Positions 60,331 through 64,000 of a stretch of DNA of 64,000 bases are shown one piece after another. The position numbers were made by a program, and so were the translations under genes. Source of the stretch: Lacinutrix sp. Bg11-31 (lineage in GTDB: Bacteria; Bacteroidota; Bacteroidia; Flavobacteriales; Flavobacteriaceae); contig NZ_CP025118.1 in assembly GCF_002831665.1 (NCBI RefSeq), forward strand, positions 372,001-436,000, given 5' to 3'. The notes below the pieces were generated by a model, which searched no databases, was not told the origin of the DNA, and saw only the letters and a list, made by a program, of their open reading frames with translations. Every line of letters starts with the position of its first letter. The stretch's first letter is position 1.

Positions 60331-63300
60331 TTAATCTATTTTAAATTCTTTTATCTCTTTAAATTCTGAAATGCTTAGATTTTCAATTTTATTTTGATAA
60401 GGTTTCCATTCGTCTTTAAAGAATGTATTTGTTTTTTTTAAGGCTTCATTTAGTGCACTTATTGCATGATTAAATAGATCGGTTTCGGTAATAGTATAAC
60501 CATTTTGTCTAGAACGAATATAATTATTTGCCTTATTTAATCTAGAATTTACAGTTGGTAGATTACTACGTGTAATACCTTGACGTTTGTCTTCTTTTCC
60601 AAAATAAATAGCGAATAATATGTCTATTTTTTTAATTATCTCTTTGGACGCTTTTATTTCTTCTTTGTATTTTTCTTTATCTAAAGCGTTGAGGTCTTTT
60701 TTATATTTCTCTGCTGTCTGCTTGCTTTCAGCTAATTGCTTAGTAGCATCAGCCATTGTTTGTCTATTATACCCAATAACTTTTAATGCTGAATAAATAA
60801 CGTCTGTATTTTCCTTTAAAACCTCAATTCGTGGATCATTTTTTACAGTAATTAATTCTTCTGAAATTAAATTACCATAATGCATCACAGCTCTATATTT
60901 TCCTGGCTTAACCGAAACACCACTTGGCTCATTTTTTCTTTTTCTTATTGATTTTGAAGGATAATCCACTCCTTTTTCTCGCAATCTCCATGACCAATTA
61001 TATATTCCTGTAGAATCTGGAGTTTTTCGTTTAATGGTTCTTATTAATTTATCGTTGTCATAGATTTTCATTGTAATTGAATCCCATTTTACTACGTTCT
61101 CGTTTTCTTCAGTAGTTTCTTCATCTTCTTTTTCATCATCCTTCTTTTCTTCTTTTTTAGTTTCATCAACCTTTACAAAATACCTAAAGCGTCCTCCAGA
61201 ATCTCTATTATCGCCAGAATACATAGCATCACCACCAAAACGACTTCCTGTTGCTTGTTGGTAAGCTGCTTTGTAAGCAGTAGGAGGAGAGAAGAGTTCT
61301 AATTTAGTATTTGCTATTTCATTTCTAGCAATGGCTCGCAACGGTCTTAAATCGTCTAAAACCCAAGCTGCACGACCAAAAGTTCCAATTACTAAATCGT
61401 GTTCTCTTGGATGGATAACTAAATCTTTTACAGGAACTGTTGGGAAACCTTCTGTCCATTTAGTCCATTTTTGCCCTGCATTTATAGAAACATATAAACC
61501 ATCGTCTGTACCTAAAAAAAGCAGGTTTGGTTCTTCTAAATCTTCAACTATTGATAATGTGTAACTTTTAACATCGTTAGTATCTACAATACGTTCCCAA
61601 GACTTTCCATAATTTGTCGTTCGGTAAGCGTAAGGTTCGAAATTAAAACGTCTGTAATCGTTGGCAACTAAAAGGGCTTCACCTTTTTTCTTATTACTTG
61701 CTTTTATTTGAACAATCCAACTGCCTTTTGGTAAACCTCTTAGGTTTTTGCTGACATCATCCCAGGTTTTACCACCATTTTGGGTAACATGTACTTTACC
61801 ATCGTCTGTTCCAACCCAAAGCATATCTTTTTCAATTGGAGAAGGTTCTATAACTAAAATGGTACAGTGATTTTCGGCTCCTGTGGCATCAATGGTTATT
61901 CCACCACTATCACGTTGTTTTAGTTTTTCGGGATCGTTGGTTGTTAAATCTGGCGAAATAACTGCCCAAGTATCACCTTTATCATTCGATTTATGTACAA
62001 ACTGACTTCCGAAGTAAAGTATTTTATTACTAAAAGGATCAATGTTTATTGCAGAATTCCAATTAAAACGAAGCAATACTTCTGCATCAGGATGTGTTGG
62101 TTGCACACCATAATTATTTCCTGTTTGCCAATCGTATCTACTTACGTATCCTTGCTGGCTCATGGTCCAACCATATCTCGAGTCGTCACGATCTGGAATA
62201 ACATCAAAACCATCACCAAAACTAATTTCTTGCCAATAGCTATTTCTAATACCTTGCGCTTTCCAAACATAAGCTGGTCCTCGCCAAGAACCATTGTCTT
62301 GCATACCTCCATAAACATTGTAAGGAAACTCATTATCCACGTTAATATGATAAAATTGAGCTACAGGCATATTGCCAATAAAACGCCAAGATTTCCCGCC
62401 ATCTTTTGTAATATTCATGCCTCCATCGTTTCCGTCAATCATGAAATTTCCATTTTCAGGATGTATCCACCATGCATGATGATCTGGGTGCACACCATTA
62501 CTAACACCATAGGCAGGCATTAATTGTTTAAAGTTTTTTCCGCCATCTTCACTCACATTAATGTAGGTGAAAACAGAATATACTCTGTTTTCATTTTGAG
62601 GATCGACATAAATTTCAGAGTAGTAAAAAGGTCTGTTGCCAATATCGCTTTTATCATTAATTTTTTTCCAACTAAAACCACCATCTTCACTTTTGTACAA
62701 TGCATTCTTTTTAGCTTCAACTAAAGCATAGATAATATTAGGCTTATTTGGAGCAATAGCTACACCAATTCTACCTAATTCTCCTTTAGGAAAACCTTCT
62801 TTTTCAGTAATTTGTTTCCATGTTTTTCCACCATCGTGAGTAATATGTAAACCAGAACCTTTTCCGCCAGAATTAAAAAACCAAGGTTCACGTTTGTGCT
62901 CCCAAAGCGTCGCAATTAATTTATTTGGGTTAGAAGGATCCATAACCAAATCTGCAGCTCCAGTTTTATTGTTTGCAAATAGAATTTTGCTCCAAGTTTC
63001 TCCGCCATTTGTCGTTTTATACACACCACGTTCACTATGTTCTCCCCAAGGACTGCCAATGGCTGCTGCATAAACTATATCTGGATTTGTAGGGTCTATA
63101 ACAACTCTGTGAATATGTCGTGTCTTTTCTAAACCCATAGATTTCCAGCTTCTTCCAGCATCTAAAGATTTATAAATTCCGTAACCTCCATTTAAACTAT
63201 TTCTAGGATTGCCTTCACCAGTTCCAACCCAAATAACACTAGGATTAGATTGTTGTATAGCAACAGAACCAATAGACGATGTAACTTCCTTATCGAAAAG

Positions 63301-63531
63301 AGGTTCCCATTTTATACCTCCAGAAATTGATTTCCATAAACCTCCAGAAGCTGTACCAACGTACATAATATCTGGATTGCTATGTACTGCATCAATAGCA
63401 GTTACACGACCAGACATTCCGCCTGGACCTATATTTCTTGGTTTCATGTTTTTTACTAAGTCCATAGAGAACTCTTGTGAAAACGCTGTGAAAGAGAGGA
63501 GTAATAAAAGTAGAAAGGATAGTTTTTTCAT
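60331..63531 (-). CDS. Large secreted sortilin/VPS10-like BNR-repeat protein
   Basis: Read from the ATG at 63531 (MKKLSFLLLLLLSFTAFSQ, signal peptide), about 1066 residues; the upstream ATG at 63567 precedes the signal and is unlikely. The first ~700 residues form beta-propellers with many BNR/Asp-box motifs (SLDAGRSWKS, TTNGGETWSK, THDGGKTWKQ, SEDGGFSWKK, TQNGGKTWDD), matching the VPS10/sortilin_N group. An acidic/basic linker (KKEEKKDDEKEDEETTEEN), a small beta domain (about 830-900) and a helical C-terminal region follow. Common in Bacteroidota as extracellular proteins of unknown ligand; a hydrolase role is often assumed but not shown here. Confidence 0.9.
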   Translation of the reverse strand: MKKLSFLLLLLLSFTAFSQEFSMDLVKNMKPRNIGPGGMSGRVTAIDAVHSNPDIMYVGTASGGLWKSISGGIKWEPLFDKEVTSSIGSVAIQQSNPSVIWVGTGEGNPRNSLNGGYGIYKSLDAGRSWKSMGLEKTRHIHRVVIDPTNPDIVYAAAIGSPWGEHSERGVYKTTNGGETWSKILFANNKTGAADLVMDPSNPNKLIATLWEHKREPWFFNSGGKGSGLHITHDGGKTWKQITEKEGFPKGELGRIGVAIAPNKPNIIYALVEAKKNALYKSEDGGFSWKKINDKSDIGNRPFYYSEIYVDPQNENRVYSVFTYINVSEDGGKNFKQLMPAYGVSNGVHPDHHAWWIHPENGNFMIDGNDGGMNITKDGGKSWRFIGNMPVAQFYHINVDNEFPYNVYGGMQDNGSWRGPAYVWKAQGIRNSYWQEISFGDGFDVIPDRDDSRYGWTMSQQGYVSRYDWQTGNNYGVQPTHPDAEVLLRFNWNSAINIDPFSNKILYFGSQFVHKSNDKGDTWAVISPDLTTNDPEKLKQRDSGGITIDATGAENHCTILVIEPSPIEKDMLWVGTDDGKVHVTQNGGKTWDDVSKNLRGLPKGSWIVQIKASNKKKGEALLVANDYRRFNFEPYAYRTTNYGKSWERIVDTNDVKSYTLSIVEDLEEPNLLFLGTDDGLYVSINAGQKWTKWTEGFPTVPVKDLVIHPREHDLVIGTFGRAAWVLDDLRPLRAIARNEIANTKLELFSPPTAYKAAYQQATGSRFGGDAMYSGDNRDSGGRFRYFVKVDETKKEEKKDDEKEDEETTEENENVVKWDSITMKIYDNDKLIRTIKRKTPDSTGIYNWSWRLREKGVDYPSKSIRKRKNEPSGVSVKPGKYRAVMHYGNLISEELITVKNDPRIEVLKENTDVIYSALKVIGYNRQTMADATKQLAESKQTAEKYKKDLNALDKEKYKEEIKASKEIIKKIDILFAIYFGKEDKRQGITRSNLPTVNSRLNKANNYIRSRQNGYTITETDLFNHAISALNEALKKTNTFFKDEWKPYQNKIENLSISEFKEIKEFKID

Positions 63532-63628
63532 TTTTGGTAAATTAGTTTGTATAAAGTTAAGAAACATAATCTTAAATAGATGTTAAGAGGTTTATTTAGA
63601 TGCTATTTTATCGTATTTTTATAGAGCA

Positions 63629-64000
63629 ATGAAAAAAGATAAATTACACAAAAAAGGTTTCGTGTTTAAACAATACGAAGCACCATCACAATCACCTTTC
63701 GAAATTCTTTTCGATATTTTTAAAGAGCTAATTACGCATACATCTGGAGATTTTGATGAAGCTATAGATTGGTTAAAAGAACTAGACAAAGAATACAAGC
63801 TTACTACTCCAGAATATACTATCGAAGATTTTATTGAAGATCTAAAAGCAAAAGGTTATATAAGAGACGAGATAAAACCAGATGGTAAAAAAGGCACTGG
63901 AATTACTGCTAAAACGGAACGCGCTATTAGGCAATCTGCATTAGATCAAATCTTTGGAAACATAAAACGTAGTGGAAGCGGTAACCATAAAAGTAAAGGT
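63629..64000 (+). CDS. VWA-domain (CoxE/Mg-chelatase-like) protein, N-terminal part, truncated by window end
   Basis: The frame is open from the ATG at 63629 to the window end (124 residues). The N-terminus (KGFVFKQYEAPSQSPFEILF, IFKELITHTSGDFDEAI, YTIEDFIEDLKAKGYI, then GITAKTERAIRQSALDQIF) matches the conserved leader of Bacteroidota von Willebrand A proteins that pair with MoxR-type ATPases. The VWA domain itself lies beyond the edge. Divergent from the BNR protein gene. Confidence 0.75.
   Translation, partial: MKKDKLHKKGFVFKQYEAPSQSPFEILFDIFKELITHTSGDFDEAIDWLKELDKEYKLTTPEYTIEDFIEDLKAKGYIRDEIKPDGKKGTGITAKTERAIRQSALDQIFGNIKRSGSGNHKSKG

Noticed and set aside
62524..62724. Plus-strand open frames opposite the BNR protein gene
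   Set aside because: Shadows of the long minus-strand gene, which has a clear signal peptide and repeated Asp-box motifs.

Overview
The window is a 64 kb chromosomal piece from a marine-type member of the Flavobacteriaceae (Bacteroidota). The DNA is AT-rich. Likely promoters show the Bacteroidota -7 motif TAnnTTTG (before the tRNA gene, trxB, the NDH-2 gene and the Fic gene). Gene content is typical of the group: two SusC-like TonB-dependent receptors, an OmpA protein with thrombospondin type 3 repeats, 2TM-domain LytS/LytTR signalling, a DUF4331 locus, PadR-PspC-adhesin genes, and the small subunit of methylmalonyl-CoA mutase. No rRNA, CRISPR array, prophage, integrase or transposase is visible.

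Layout. 1-4.4 kb (minus strand): a partial lipoprotein, mutA, a DivIC-like protein, udk, and a cytochrome c / PQQ-type sugar dehydrogenase pair. 4.4-8.6 kb: tRNA-Pro(UGG) with terminator, a decayed aldehyde dehydrogenase pseudogene, a lipoprotein, and a serine beta-lactamase-like hydrolase with a C-terminal tandem-repeat domain. 8.7-17 kb: trxB, then a PadR-PspC-DUF2807 envelope block, small conserved genes, and divergent oxyR/dps. Together trxB, oxyR, dps and later sodC form a redox/oxidative stress theme. 17-25.5 kb: an OmpA-like protein, then a tight MoxR-DUF58-DUF4350-DUF4129-SpoIIM block divergent from an RDD protein. 25.5-34.5 kb: housekeeping genes (TRIC channel, cyclophilin, CoA pyrophosphatase, acyltransferase, ECF sigma operon, lysoplasmalogenase, NDH-2) mixed with several repeat families.

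32.3-36.5 kb is repeat-rich: 13 copies of a 74-bp inverted repeat built from two small palindromes surround the NDH-2 gene. Three copies lie upstream at about 276-bp period and ten downstream, mostly at 212-228-bp period, joined by DNA with an 8-bp periodicity. The array ends just before a TonB-dependent receptor.

38.8-46.7 kb is the accessory part, all on the minus strand. It holds a possible membrane-linked STAS/GHKL partner-switch cassette, an HNH-like zinc protein, a DTW-domain enzyme, an outer-membrane barrel protein, a lipoprotein/helical-protein pair and a pair of paralogous membrane proteins. The single genes are separated by hairpin-forming spacers. The spacer termini overlap two of the stop codons, and related palindromes sit upstream of three genes. 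This cassette-like arrangement, together with the STAS-GHKL cassette, is the best candidate here for an undescribed system.

47-64 kb: a LytS / 2TM / LytTR two-component locus, a Fic protein and a LETM1-related protein. Then comes a DUF4331 protein split over two genes, followed by a TPR lipoprotein and a TonB receptor. A strongly structured three-hairpin intergenic RNA candidate follows. The window ends with an ECF sigma/anti-sigma pair, Cu/Zn superoxide dismutase, a large sortilin-like BNR-repeat exoprotein and the start of a von Willebrand-type protein. All functional calls rest on motif and family recognition by eye; no database search was run.
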